The position numbers were made by a program, and so were the translations under genes. Of a stretch of 64,000 nt of DNA, positions 36,790 through 48,316 are shown piece by piece. Position 1 is the first letter of the stretch. Every line of letters begins with the position of its first letter. The notes beneath the pieces were generated by a model that did no database searches, had not been told where the DNA came from, and was given only the letters and a program-made list of their open reading frames with translations. The stretch comes from Calliopum simillimum (taxonomy: Eukaryota; Arthropoda; Insecta; Diptera; Lauxaniidae). Location: positions 110,932,897 through 110,996,896 of the forward strand of contig OX638370.1 of the NCBI GenBank assembly GCA_951812925.1. The letters are read 5' to 3'.

Positions 36790-37590
36790 CAGTAAATTTG
36801 TATACCCTACACCCAAGGTATATTCACTTTGTTCTTCCGTTTTTAACGCAAAGAAGAACGCGTGGCAGGTATAGAAAAGTATATATATTCTTGATCAGTG
36901 TCACCTCCTGAGTCGACATAGCCATGTCCGTCTGGCTGGCTGGTAGGCTGGCTGACTGGCTGGCTGGCTGTCCGTCTGTGGAAATATTTTTTACGGGAAA
37001 ACTACGCAAGATAATTCGATGAAATTTAGTACAGTAGATTTGCCGTAAAATTTAGCTCTAGGGATTGAAAATGAGCGAAATCTGTCAATGGGCACGCCTA
37101 CCACCCATCCAAAAAAATATTCAAAATGCAACTTTAAGCGTATTTTTTACGAAAATGCAACCACAATTCAAATAAATACTAGAAATGGTTAGCGTAAGCT
37201 CTGGGAAAAAACTAGGCGAATTCGGACAAGAGGGCGTAGCACCTCCCATTTAAGCAAAATTTTCATAATGCCATACTGAAAGATTTTTTTGAGATAACCC
37301 AACTAAGAACCATAAACGTAATTTCTGCGGAAAACTGGATGAACTCGGAAAAGAGGGCATGGCACTTCCGATATACGAGTAAGCAAAGTTTCAAAACGCT
37401 ATACTCAAAACGTTTTTTGAGACAATCCATCTAAATTATACACAAAACTATAAATGCAACCTTTGAACAAAAACTGGGTGAACTTAGACAAGAGGGCGTG
37501 GCACCTTCCATATAAGCAAAATTTACAAAATACTGCAGTGTAGGGTATTTAATGTTTGGCCAGGCCAAACGTAACACCCTTACTAGTTTT
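36790..37590. mobile_element. Dispersed repeat, copy 1 (CCATGTCCGTCTGGCTGG type)
   Basis: Starts with TATACCCTACACCCAAGG. Contains ATATATTCTTGATCAGTGTC and a GGCTGGCTG run, then about three diverged 110-130 base units with GAGGGCGT(G/A)GCACCT, and CAGTGTAGGGTATTTAA near 37533. TACCCTACAC at the left and GTGTAGGGTA at the right are mirror images. Similarity with the second copy (43286-43955) continues past this into TTTGGCCAGGCC. No transposase; class unknown. Confidence 0.65.
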
Positions 37591-37904
37591 ATTTTATTTT
37601 TCTACAGAAATTTTAGGTCCCTATTGCGTATATCTATTTATGATAAAATCGATGGTCATGGATCGTTTCTACTAGCCACTTATCTTCGAAGCTACTGCAC
37701 TGATTTGAATAAAATTTCCACCATTTGCTCAGTGCAATCGATGCAGTAGGGTTAATAGAAATCATCGATTCATAAAATTTCAGGAGGGGAAATTTCCGGT
37801 TTTTCAAGTGGTTTTTCTAAGGACTTGCGTGTCCTAAAGCAAAAAAATAAAAAATCTCTAAACTACATAACAGATTTTCACAAAAAATTGCTCGATACCA
37901 CCTG

Positions 37905-38180
37905 AGCACAGAAATATTATGGATCATAGACCATAAAGAACACATCACTGATCATATACAGTGGACCAAAGACTGTAAAGGAAAGATCATAAATCATATA
38001 TAATGGACCATGGTCTACATATAAAGGACAGATTGTAGATCATATATTATGGACCATAGGCCATAAAGAACAGATTATAGATCATATGTTATGGATCATA
38101 GGCCATGCAGAAAAGATCGCAGTTAATATATTATGGACCATAGACCATAAAAGACAGATCATAGACTATAGATTATGAAC
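37905..38180. repeat. Minisatellite, 55-60 base units
   Basis: About five units of the type ATTATGGACCATAGACCATA plus AAGAACAGATCATAGATCAT. The array stops at 38180 and resumes at 38790-38920 beyond an inserted block. Confidence 0.7.
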
Positions 38181-38181
38181 C

Positions 38182-38785
38182 ATCTATATATATAAAAGCG
38201 AATGTTTGTATGTCTGTATAACCCTTATAGACTCTCAAACGGCTGGTCCGATCACTGTGAAAATTAACAAAAAATGTTTCTACTGTTTTCTTTGCATTTC
38301 ATGACTTTTTACGATATTTTAGTGGAAACATTTTTTTTTGGATGTCAGAACCAAAAATTAAAAATTTTTTTTTTCATTTCGCCTTTCCGTGTTCTCTACG
38401 CGTTTCACACCTTTTTCACGACATTTTATTGGAAACATTTTTTTTTTACACAAGGGTCACACAAGGGTCAAAAATTATTTTTGTCATTTATTTTGTGTTT
38501 CCAAAAAAATTAATTTATCATATCTCTGAAAATTTTTAACGGGCATGGATGAGATATGGTACATGTATTAAGAGTATCGGGACAAGTTATGTCGAAGCGA
38601 AAAAAGTGCGGCGCTATGCCCTTAGGAAAATGTCATATCTCTGAAACTATTTAACGCACATAGATAAGATTTGGTACGAATATACTTAAACTGCATCGGG
38701 ACAGTTTACATTCTTTGTTTTAATTTAATTGGAGATACCGCCCTCTGTACAAGAGAAGGTGTAGTAACGCACACACGGAAATGCT
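38182..38785. mobile_element. Block interrupting the minisatellite, unclassified dispersed element
   Basis: Opens TCTATATATATAAAAGCGAA, followed by TGTTTGTATGTCTGT and a CTGGTCCGATCACTGTGAAA-like segment, a layout seen in many insect short dispersed repeats, possibly Helitron-derived. Internal duplication: TTTTAGTGGAAACATTTTTT and TTTTATTGGAAACATTTTTT. It splits the ATGGACCATAG array, so it is younger than the array. Confidence 0.45.
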
Positions 38786-38789
38786 TGTA

Positions 38790-38920
38790 GACTATAAAGG
38801 ACAGATCATATATAAATATATCAGATATAAGCCATAGGCCAGGAAGGAGAAATAATAGTGCATATACTATGGATCTTAGACCAGGAAGGACAGATAATAG
38901 ACCAAAAACCATAAAGGGAC
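38790..38920. repeat. Continuation of the 55-60 base minisatellite
   Basis: Degenerate units with GACTATAAAGGACAGATCAT and ACTATGGATCTTAGACCA continue the array of 37905-38180. Confidence 0.6.
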
Positions 38921-38929
38921 ATATTACTT

Positions 38930-41835
38930 TGACCCTATCTTTTAAAACAATTTTTTTTCTGTTCCATTTTTTCCATCAAAAAAATGGTCAGCCTAATTTA
39001 CGGTATTTTTTTCAAAAGATTCGAGCTGTGAAATATCTACAAAGACAACTGCATTCTGCATTCGAGGAAAAAAAAAAATAAAACAAAAAATCTAACAAAA
39101 ACTAACAATTTAAAACTGTAGGTATGACCAATATATCAATCATTTCATTCAGTACAACTCAAAAACTAATAATTTTATTTTTTGTCTTTCCGTAAATGCT
39201 AAAGACTTTAACGTCTGCAAAGAAAATATTTATTTATTTTTATTGTTACTGTTGTTGTTTATTGGCACTCATTGTTGGTTTAACATTGTTGCCGGGTTTT
39301 TGTTGTTGGCAGTTTTTTTCGCTGTGAGTCACTTGCTATCCGCTACCTGTTTAGCGTTTATTAAACCACTTTCGATTTCTTCTGTTGTGAGGAAAAAATG
39401 TTTGTTTTCTCTCCCTCTCTTTGAAATTGATTTGAAATTGGAGTAACACTTTTGTTTGCTTTGAAAAAATATTAATGCAAAGTAAATGCTGTGGGTATTT
39501 AGGTCTAGTACACAACTTTCTGAACATATGTACATATGTCTTGGCATCAAAATAGATGAAGTATTAACACAGTACAGTACGAAACAGTAGCTAACAAGCG
39601 TCATTCTCCCTGCTGTCCCTAACCGCTTCTTAGTGAACTTAATTTGCCCGTTTCACATATTACGTTATTTTCTTAAAAAAAAACTCATACGACATTGTTT
39701 GTATATATATTTCAGTTACTGTTTTTCTGTCTTAGCTATTCGAAAAAAAAGGTTTATATTGAATTGACATTCATAGAAGTTGGTCCCTCATTTTCGACTA
39801 TCTCGGCTCAGTTTTTCTTATTTTAACTGTAACTTTATTATGTATTGAGTAAAAAATTAGCCGAAAGTGAAGAGAAACAGGAGACTCAGTTCTTTATCAA
39901 CTCAGATAGTTTTGATTTTTCGATAGTGAGTGTTGGTGCGTTTTTTTGCTAAAAAGTTTAAAAATTAAAAAAAAAACGCAAATGTGTGTCATTCTCCCTG
40001 CGAGTTTTTTTACATTACTATGCGAATTCATTTATCTTTACATAATTGGCTATCCAACAGTTTCAACCTTTTTAAAAATTATAGCTATTTTCATTGTTTT
40101 TGTAACATTTTGTCATTCTCCCGTATAGTAATTCTCCTTTCAAATTTACTCATGGAGAATGGTACTCTTACGAGACATTGTTGTTTATTAGTCAATTCGT
40201 TAGGCTTGTGGGAACCAATTTTCCTTTTTATGATAAGGGTCTGTCCATAAACCTATCGACGCTCCAACATAAATTCTTATGGTTGCCACCTGGTTATTTT
40301 CGAAAATCTTGTTTAGTTCTGACTTTTTTTGATTAAATTGAAATTTTCGGTTTCAGAAACGCTCAGCTAAACTTTTCTTAAAATTATACAAAAACTTTCG
40401 GTGTTGCCATCTGGTTCTTTTTTTTGTTAGTTTTGCTTAAATCATATTTCGGTTTGGTTGACGTCAAAAATTTCTAAATTTTCCATCGATTGGCTATGGC
40501 AACTATTCTTCAAAACCAATGCCTATGAGCACAAGAAAAAAGCATAATTTCATTGAAAGATTGGTTCGTGCAGTAATCAAAAAAATAAAAATATTAAATT
40601 AAAGCATGAAAAAATATTTTAAACAAAAAAATAGCTGACCCCATAGCGAATGAGTCAAACCCAAAAATTCACCCAAAAATTCTTCGAATTCACCAAAGGC
40701 AACATAATTTAATGTATTACTCGTTATTGCGCACATGTGATTGTTTTTTTATTGCTATCAATTATTCGCAGTTTGCTTGCACGTAAAAACAAAAGACTTA
40801 AGCGACAAACTTGCTTGTTAATTTCGCTGTCCCTTGCTTACTTACGTTTTTGTGAATAAACGCACATGATGTTTCTTCTTCTTTTTCACTATGAAGACTC
40901 CTTTAAAATGCAATGATTTCAAGTGAAAGTTGGCTATTGCACTACAGTCAATTTTAGTGTTAATTATGAAATTTATAAATATTTTTTTTCTTAATTTTTT
41001 ATTTTTTTTGTCTTAATTAGCAATTTTTGTACGAAAATAAATAAATAAACAAAACAAAACAAAATTACAAGTCAAGCACCTGCTGTACATTGTTTCTTTA
41101 AAGTGTTTTGCCGCAACGTAAAATTGACACCGTGACCAATTAACACTTTGTGTTTTTGTTTGTTTGCTTTGCTTTTGACTGATTGTTTAAAATTTCATTA
41201 AAATTAAAGCGTTCAGCAGCAATTGTTTTTTAAGTTTTTACTGCAAAAAATAACTATTTTTAATTGTCATAATATATAAAAACATAAAACCATATCGATT
41301 TCAAAACAACATTTATATTGCAATTATTATGCGAATAAACATCATATGGTGTAATCTGTAACAATGCGTGGCTTAGCGTTATCTTTGGTAATCTTTTTTT
41401 TCTCACAGTGTATCATGGGAAAACACATGTTCAACTGTGCGCTGTTGGTGTAGCAATTTCACGTGTGCAGCCTAAGTTTATGCGCTGTTCGATGGACATG
41501 CGTCAAACATTGGCTTGGATTTGTAATATTAAAAATTTAGTACATGGCGTTTCTTAACAAAAGCGCATTGGCTTGTTGGCTTGTAGACAATTTAATTGCA
41601 GGCGCTGTTTATAATCGACATATATTTTTATGCTTTTATATGTAAAAATAAATAAATTATAGTACATGCATATCGGATATGTCGTAAGTTGTGGCTTGTT
41701 GTAAATCTTAACATGATGAGATTGCATAATAAAATGCGCCAAGGGTATAAAATGAGTTTTTTTTTTGTTGATTTTAATACAAAAATTTTTGAACACTGCA
41801 AGCTGAACATATTTTACCCATGCCCTTAATTAGTT
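38930..41835. other. Gene-poor stretch
   Basis: AT-rich, with repeated GTCATTCTCCC boxes at about 39601, 39988 and 40112, a CATCTGGTT/CACCTGGTT pair near 40285 and 40408, and one 25-base motif copy at 40789-40813. No supported gene or RNA. Confidence 0.4.
40789..40813 (+). repeat. 25-base dispersed motif, copy 4
   Basis: ACAAAAGACTTAAG followed directly by CGACAAACTTG. Confidence 0.6.
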
Positions 41836-41839
41836 CAGT

Positions 41840-42310
41840 GAAATCAGACTTTTTGATCAAAAAAATGAGAAAATTTCATAAAATGTTGGTCCATAATTTT
41901 TTAGCTTAGAGAATTTTCTACAGAAATGTTTTCAAAGTTGGCTTCTTAGAAGTAATAGAGGACGCCTAAAGTAACAAAAAATTGCACCTGGGGAGTCTAA
42001 AATGTACCCCTGAGAAGTTATAGCGTGAAAATTGATTTTCTGACTTTTTTTGGATCACCCTAACGTTTTATGGCGATATTTTAGCTAATTTTATGGGGTT
42101 TAAAAGGATTTCGCAAAGATCTGGATCTTTAAAGTTAATATTTTAATTTTTTTTCCTATTTTTTGATTTTGGTGGCCATTTTAGTATGAAAAAGGTCTTA
42201 TTAACATATCCTTTTATATTTTTTTTTGAAATTCTCGTTTAATTTTCTTTTATCTAATAATGCTTTTGTTATACCAATTTTGAATTTGTATCATATATAT
42301 CCCAGCATTA
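41840..42310. repeat. Partial relative of the 31776-32921 foldback family
   Basis: Shares AACAAAAAATTGCA(T/C)CTGGG, ACCCTAACGTTTTA, GGTTTAAAAGGATTT and GAAAAAGGTC(C/T)TATTAACAT with the left arm of 31776-32921, in the same order and spacing. No right arm follows, so it is a half copy. Confidence 0.7.
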
Positions 42311-42429
42311 ACTTTCACTGGGTCACATACGTATGTTCCAAGAGTGTCGTGTTAATGACTAAGTAATTTAATTGTTTCTCATAATCAGCGAATGTGTTCT
42401 TCAAAGGAAAGGGTCAGATGATAAAAACC

Positions 42430-43285
42430 TAGAAAAAAATTCGAAGATTATTGATTATTGAGCATTTCCCTCACGTAATCATAAATAACACCCAACGTGG
42501 GGCCTTAATGAAAGTGCCAAAAGCTTTTTTGGTGACAGAATTCTAGATCCAACTTTATCAAATAAAAGTGATAGCTCATCTGAAGAGAACTCTGATTTCA
42601 AAAGTGAAAACATTTAATTTCTAGGAGAATATGCTACGCAGGGCCCACTTACATTAATAATTTTGCTTGAAATTTAACAAACAACTTCGGACACGTTTCG
42701 GCAGCTTAGCTTTCTGTTCCCCGTTTTACCCTGGCGTAAGTACAAATGGCGCCCAACGTGGGACCTTAATGAAAGTGGCAATATATGTTTTTGGTGACAG
42801 AATTCTAGATCCAAATTTTTCAAATAAAAGTTATAGCTCATCTGAAGAGGACTCTGATTTCAAAAGTGAAGAACAGTAGGGCCTACATTTATGAATTTGC
42901 TTGAAATTTAACAGACAAACTCGAACACAATCCGGCAAACTTACCGAGTTGTGCTCAGTTTGTTTTTTCCCGTATTTCCCTCACGTAATCATAAAAGGCG
43001 CCCAACGTGGGGCCTTGATGAAAGTGCCAATAGCTTTTTTTGGTGACAGAACTCTAAATCCAACTTGCTCAAATAAAACTGACAGCTTGTCTGAAGATAA
43101 CTCTGATTTCAAGAGGTAAGAACCTCTAGAGGAATATGTAACGCAAGGCCTGCACTTGAAATTTTTCTTGAAATTTAACAAACAAATTGGGACGCGTTCT
43201 GGAAAACATCCTGGCTAGGCTTCAGTTGGTTTTTCCCCGTAATACCCTGGCTTAAGCAAAAATGGCGCCCAACTTGGGGTTTTAA
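42430..43285 (+). repeat. Tandem array of about 250-base units each carrying a lysine-tRNA-type primer-binding-site sequence
   Basis: Four GCGCCCAACGTGGGG-like boxes lie at about 42488, 42747, 42997 and 43263 (first and last degraded), spaced 250-265 bases. Each of the first three is followed by GGTGACAGAATTCTAGATCC and TCATCTGAAGAG-type sequence, whose frame reads an acidic SSSEEDSDFKSE peptide; each of the later ones is preceded by GAAATTTAACA(A/G)ACAA. The match to the lysine-tRNA primer site of gypsy-type LTR elements is clear, but no LTR, gag or pol is seen. It looks like a retroelement leader multiplied as a short satellite. Confidence 0.65.
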
Positions 43286-43955
43286 CAAAGTATTTGTACC
43301 ATACACCCAGGGTATATTCACTTTGTCCTTCCGTTTGTAACGCAGAGAAGGAGGCGTGGCTGGTATGGATAAGTATATATATTCTTGATCAGTGTCACCT
43401 CCTGAGTCGTTTAGCCATGTCCGTCTGCCTGGCTTGCTGGGTGGCTGGCTGGCTGGCTGTGTGTGGAAATAAATTTTTTGGGAAAACTGAGCAAGATAAT
43501 TCAATGAAATTTGTTACACTGCCACCGTGGTCGAAGTTAGCTTGTGGGATTGAAAATAAGCTAAATCGGTCAACGGACACGCCCACCGCCCATACAAAAA
43601 ATATATTCAAAATGAAACTTTAGGAGTATTTTTCAAGACAATGCAAACAAACTACACATAAATACTATGAATTGTAAGCGTAAGCTCTGAGAAAAAACTA
43701 GGTAAATTTGGACAAGATGGCGTGGCACCTCCTATATAAGCAAAAACTTCAAAACGCTATACTGAAAACGTGTTTTGAGATAATTCAACCGAATTTCATT
43801 TAGACACTAAGAACTATAAATGCAAGCTCTGGGCAAAAACTAGGTGAACTCGGACAAGAGGGCGTGGCACCTCCCATATAAGCAACATTTTTAAAATACT
43901 GCAGTGTAGTGTATTTATTTTTTGGCCAGGCCAAAGGTTACAACCTTACGAGTTG
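43286..43955. mobile_element. Dispersed repeat, copy 2
   Basis: Second copy of the 36790-37590 repeat: GTACCATACACCCAGGGTAT at the left, the same ATATATTCTTGATCAGTGTC and GGCTGGCTGG, two to three GAGGGCGTGGCACCTCC units, CAGTGTAGTGTATTTA and TTTTGGCCAGGCC at the right. The frames 43175-43504, 43294-43623 and 43395-43610 lie over it and are artefacts. Confidence 0.65.
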
Positions 43956-45955
43956 CTGATTTGTTTCGTTCCAGAGATTGAGTATTTGTTTAAGAATTTC
44001 AAAATAATTAAAGGACTTAGCTTTTTGGATCAAATCCAAATTCACTGAAATATACTCGTATCTGTCAAGCTATAAGCCTCAGGAAAACAACTGAGCTTCA
44101 AAATAGTAGGCTGGCCTTTTTTTGAGAAGTTACCATTGTCGAAATATTTGCAAAAAACTGATTTTTGCAACATTTGAGCCTGAATAATTTTCAATGCGGC
44201 AAAGATCTCAGTGTCGATTTTTAAAATTTCTTTTAAAACAACTAATTTCTTATTCAATAAGTGCTGAATCTGATATGTTTGCTCAGAAATCTCTCCAGAG
44301 TCTAATTTTATTTAACTATAATACTATATTGCGTTATACTAAGGAAATATTATTTAAACTATGTGTGGCCTTAGACGAATGAACCTCACCACTTCAAATC
44401 AAAGGTCATAAAAACAATGCCTCAAGTACAATTCCAATAGAGAAGTTCATTTGTCTCGCAATGTGAATATACGCCTTTTAATATGAGTTTTTGAATGCAA
44501 TGCATTTTTTTCATCTAAGTATTTGGCTCTAGGGTTGGTCCCATTAAAATTTTGTACAAATGAGTTATTTATTTAATAAATATTAAACACTCCAATAACG
44601 CTTAAGTGCGCCCTAAAATAATTTAAAATTCATTGGCATATAACATATTATACTTAAATGTCATACGTACGTACAAAACGAAAGACTTAAGAAACGAACT
44701 CGCTGCTGCTATTGCTATTGCCTACTCCATATACTTACTAAGAGTGTTTGTTTTGAATAATAATTTGGTCGTACAATTTAATACAAAATACATTTTTGGA
44801 TATTATGACTACCGTAAAATGCATAGGTGAATGGGGTAAGAAAAAAATCAATCATTTAATTGCATACAAATACAATACAAATGTTTGGAACCATTAAAAT
44901 TGTGTTTTAAATGATGAAAATATTGAAACTGCTAACTGTTGGCAATGCGTTGCAATTACGTCGCACCAACGTCATCATCATCATTAAAGCAGTAATGAGA
45001 AATGTAAAACACCACCATCAACAGCAGCAGCAGCAGCAGCAGCAACAACACGTGATGTTGATCGTCGTCGTCGCGTCGTCGTGAAAGTAGCAACGCTTCA
45101 CTGAGGAATTTGTGCAGCGTAACTGAAAAACAAAAATTAAAAAATTCGATGAAATTTGATTACAGCTCAATGTATGTATAAGTATACGTATATATATGTA
45201 GTACATACATATGTATGTGTGTAGTATCTTAGCGAAAAGTTGAAGTTCGTTAACGTTTTTGTTGATTAAAGGTTTCGACTTTAAGGGTGTTGTGGTATGA
45301 TGCGTATGGTCAAGTTAAAGACAATGGGCTGCATATGCGAGGTAATGTTTTTTTATGTTCCACAAAAGTTTGGGTTGCCCAAAACAAGAAATGAATAAAA
45401 ATTGCGAAACATTTTCTCAACTACACACATACATTTTTGTTGTGGTTTTTCTTTTTATTTTATGAGCAGCCGTTAATGATTTTAATTTTTTTTTTTTACA
45501 TGGTGTTTCATTAAAAGTTACAACCCGTGCAAAATATGCCATAAAATGTGCAAATTTGATTAAGAGCGTTACCGAACAAAGTTGTGCAGGGCTTTTTTTT
45601 AAGATTTTTCTTTGGAAAAAGACTTAATTGTAACTTGCATTAAAGCCCATAGCTTTGTGTTGAGAAAAAAATTACACTATGTAGCTTACAGCCAAAATTT
45701 TTAAGAAATGCAACTATTTTTTTTCCGATGCACTTTGGTCCCATCAACTCGAAAATCAAAAAAAAAAAAAAAAAGAATTTTTATAGGTTTTCAAGATATG
45801 AGTTCCACATTTTTTTCATGTCATACATTTTCAAAATGCTTAAATTTGGTACATAAGCGTAGTAGTAAACAATTAAACTTTAAAACAAATTTACATATAA
45901 GGCCGTATCACAAGAAAAAAGTTAAACTATCACCAGACAATTTAAATAAGAGCTG
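43956..45955. other. Gene-poor stretch with CAG and TCG microsatellites
   Basis: CAG repeat at 45022-45045 and TCGTCG tract at 45061-45080; TATGTATG repeats near 45170-45220. One 25-base motif copy at 44678-44702. No gene supported. Confidence 0.45.
44678..44702 (+). repeat. 25-base dispersed motif, copy 5
   Basis: ACGAAAGACTTAAG followed directly by AAACGAACTCG. Confidence 0.6.
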
Positions 45956-45959
45956 TCGG

Positions 45960-46240
45960 ATCACGTGAATTCGTACTACACGTGAGTACGTGAATTCACG
46001 AACAGAGGTACGAAATCACGTACCTCCAAGTCACATGAATTTGAGGTTCGCACAGGTACGTGAATTTGGTAAAGTTCCTACCTTTGATACGAACTTCGTA
46101 CTTTTCGTACCTCGTACTTTTCGTACCTCACACTTTTCGTACCTCGTACTTTTCGTACCTCTTACTTTTCGTATCTCATACTTAGTACTTTCGTACCCCG
46201 TACTTCGTACTTTTCGTACCTCGTGTGAGTTAGTACGAAA
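45960..46240. repeat. Minisatellite of CGTACTTTTCGTACCT units
   Basis: About nine units of 15-18 bases (CGTACTTTTCGTACCT and variants) at 46095-46225, preceded by an older palindromic zone with ACGTGAATTC/GAATTCGTAC boxes. Frames on both strands (45990-46268, 46031-46324) are products of the short period. Confidence 0.8.
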
Positions 46241-47465
46241 GTTCAGAAGCGGCCAAAGTATCAAATAGGTGCCACGCCCACTATGAAAGCTATTTCCATA
46301 AAACTCGGCAGGTAGGTGCCCCACATAAATAACATCCGCTGACCAAGAAGTGGACGTAAACGAACAATGCCACGCCTTCTTTTGAACGATTCTAAGAATA
46401 GGAACTTTAGCATTATGCTTACCTCAAAACATTTTCAAAGAATTTTTTGTTGTTGTTAATGCTGGGGTCTGCCATTTGACATCCGATCTGCAAATAATTC
46501 CATATCATTTTAAAGATCTCGATAAGAGCTACATTTCGTATGTAGGGGTTATTTACGCTTCTTTTGGTATAATCACCATATCCCTATGGTTTCCAGTTCC
46601 AGAGATATAAGGGTGTCCCATAACTCACGCAAGATTTGTGGCGATTTTTAAGGAATTATAGATTCCATTTCAGCTTAAGTCAATATTAAAACAAACACCT
46701 CATTTGATCTTCTCAGATTGAAAAAGCCATCCAAGTTAGAAACCATCCAATCGAGAAATATAAGATAGACCTTGCGTCATTGATAAGAGTAATGGTGGCA
46801 TCGCACCTTATGATGAGCACAAGCCGAAAAATATCAAATGATAAATGCTCTTAGATTATAGCTTGCGGAAATACTCGAAAGTTTTTTTTTTCAATTATTT
46901 ATTAGGTTGTGGCTTGGAGCTTGCGGTGTTTTCAATTGTAAACAATACCCAGATGGGCAGTCAATTGAATTGGACAGTTGAATAAGCCAAGCCGCTGAAT
47001 GTTCAGTCAAAGTAAACGCGCGCTAATTGTCATTTGTGAACGCACGCAAGGTACAAAAGCTTAAAATTTAATTTTTTGCTTATGCTACGCAGCTTCAGAA
47101 GAGCTCAATACATACAAACATACATTCATATATATTTTTTACTTTTATCGCTACCTTGAACTTGACAGTGATTTGCAAAATAAACAACAACTTAAGAAGT
47201 TGCTGCTGTAAAAGATCTAAGAGAGAAAGAAAAAACAAATTAATTTGTTAAGAAATAATTCAAAATAATCGAAGAATCATTCCATGCGGGAGTTTACATA
47301 AATTGGAATGGTTTTGGGTATTTAGTTACTACTTTGTTGCTTTTCACTTCTCTTGGTCTTTTTGATGATTTTCGATTTTTGTTCACTTGCCGACTTCTTG
47401 GATTTAAAATTTTTTTGTAAACTATACCATGGGGGCGACCGACTAGTCCAAATTCTGGTTCCGTC
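46241..47465. other. Gene-poor stretch
   Basis: Starts with a GTGCCACGCCCACTATGAAA-type dispersed repeat (46270-46400), then a CTGCCATTTGACATCCGATC segment with a weak relative near 63735. No gene supported. Confidence 0.4.
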
Positions 47466-47469
47466 ACAT

Positions 47470-48316
47470 CCCAGTTGGGTTAGTCTACAAGAAATCATCA
47501 ATGACGGGTGCACGACCAAATGAAATCATTGATGACGAATGCGTATTTTTGTATGGCAGTCGTTAACGAAACTTCCATACAAGTGTCCCATATTTCATCA
47601 ACGACTAAAAGAGCGACAGTTTCCCTTACGATGTCGTTGATGACATAAAGAGCGACAGTTTCCTTTACGATATCATTGATGACGTTTAGGGCGACAATTT
47701 GAACATATTTTCGTTGTTGACATTAAGAGCGACAAATTTTACATACTTTCATCAAAGAAAACATCAGCGACTGTGTCCAAACATTTTGGTTAATGACAAT
47801 TTTGTGTAAAATTTTGAAAGTATTCATGTCATCGAATCAAATCCATTTGAAGATGCTGACTAAAATCCTAATTTCCTCATGGTGAATAAATGGTATGTTG
47901 AAACGATGAAGGAGGGTTTACGATGTGAATTACCACTAACGAAGATTGATTGCTTTGTTTCCCTAAGACCTCGATAAATCCTCTTCGCCATTTTAATTTA
48001 CTATTGTACCTCCAGAGTCCAAATGGTTGCATGCGTTTATTCACGAAATTAGGATTTACCTTCAAACTGATTTGATTCGATGACAGCTTGATGCTTCCAA
48101 AATCCAAATATTGAAAAAATGTATGCTTCAAATGAAATTAAAATTTTTGTTTAAGAATTTAAAATCTCCGCACTCTGAAGTATTTTTGAATTCATTGCCG
48201 ACATCTTACAAGACTTTGTCATCTATCATGTCCCCAAAATTCTGAATGTAGTCATTGTAGATGACATAGTCGTTATCGAAAATATCTTCGACGACTATTG
48301 GCCCAACTGGGTTGAC
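47470..48316. repeat. Foldback element with CCCAGTTGGG ends and an internal 46-base minisatellite
   Basis: Bounded by CCCAGTTGGGTTA (47472) and GCCCAACTGGGTTG (48301). At 47580-47740 about four 40-46 base units of the type GACATAAAGAGCGACAGTTT occur. An inner hairpin pairs TCATCGAATCAAATCCATTT (about 47829) with its mirror near 48060-48082. No ORF. Confidence 0.55.

Noticed and set aside
37905..38180. CRISPR-like repeat array
   Set aside because: Units are degenerate and contiguous with no unique spacers; eukaryotic minisatellite.
43175..43623. Overlapping frames of 109 codons on both strands
   Set aside because: They cover a dispersed repeat that also occurs at 36.8 kb without these frames intact.
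45022..45045. CAG repeat as coding polyglutamine
   Set aside because: No open frame with coding character extends from it; a plain microsatellite.
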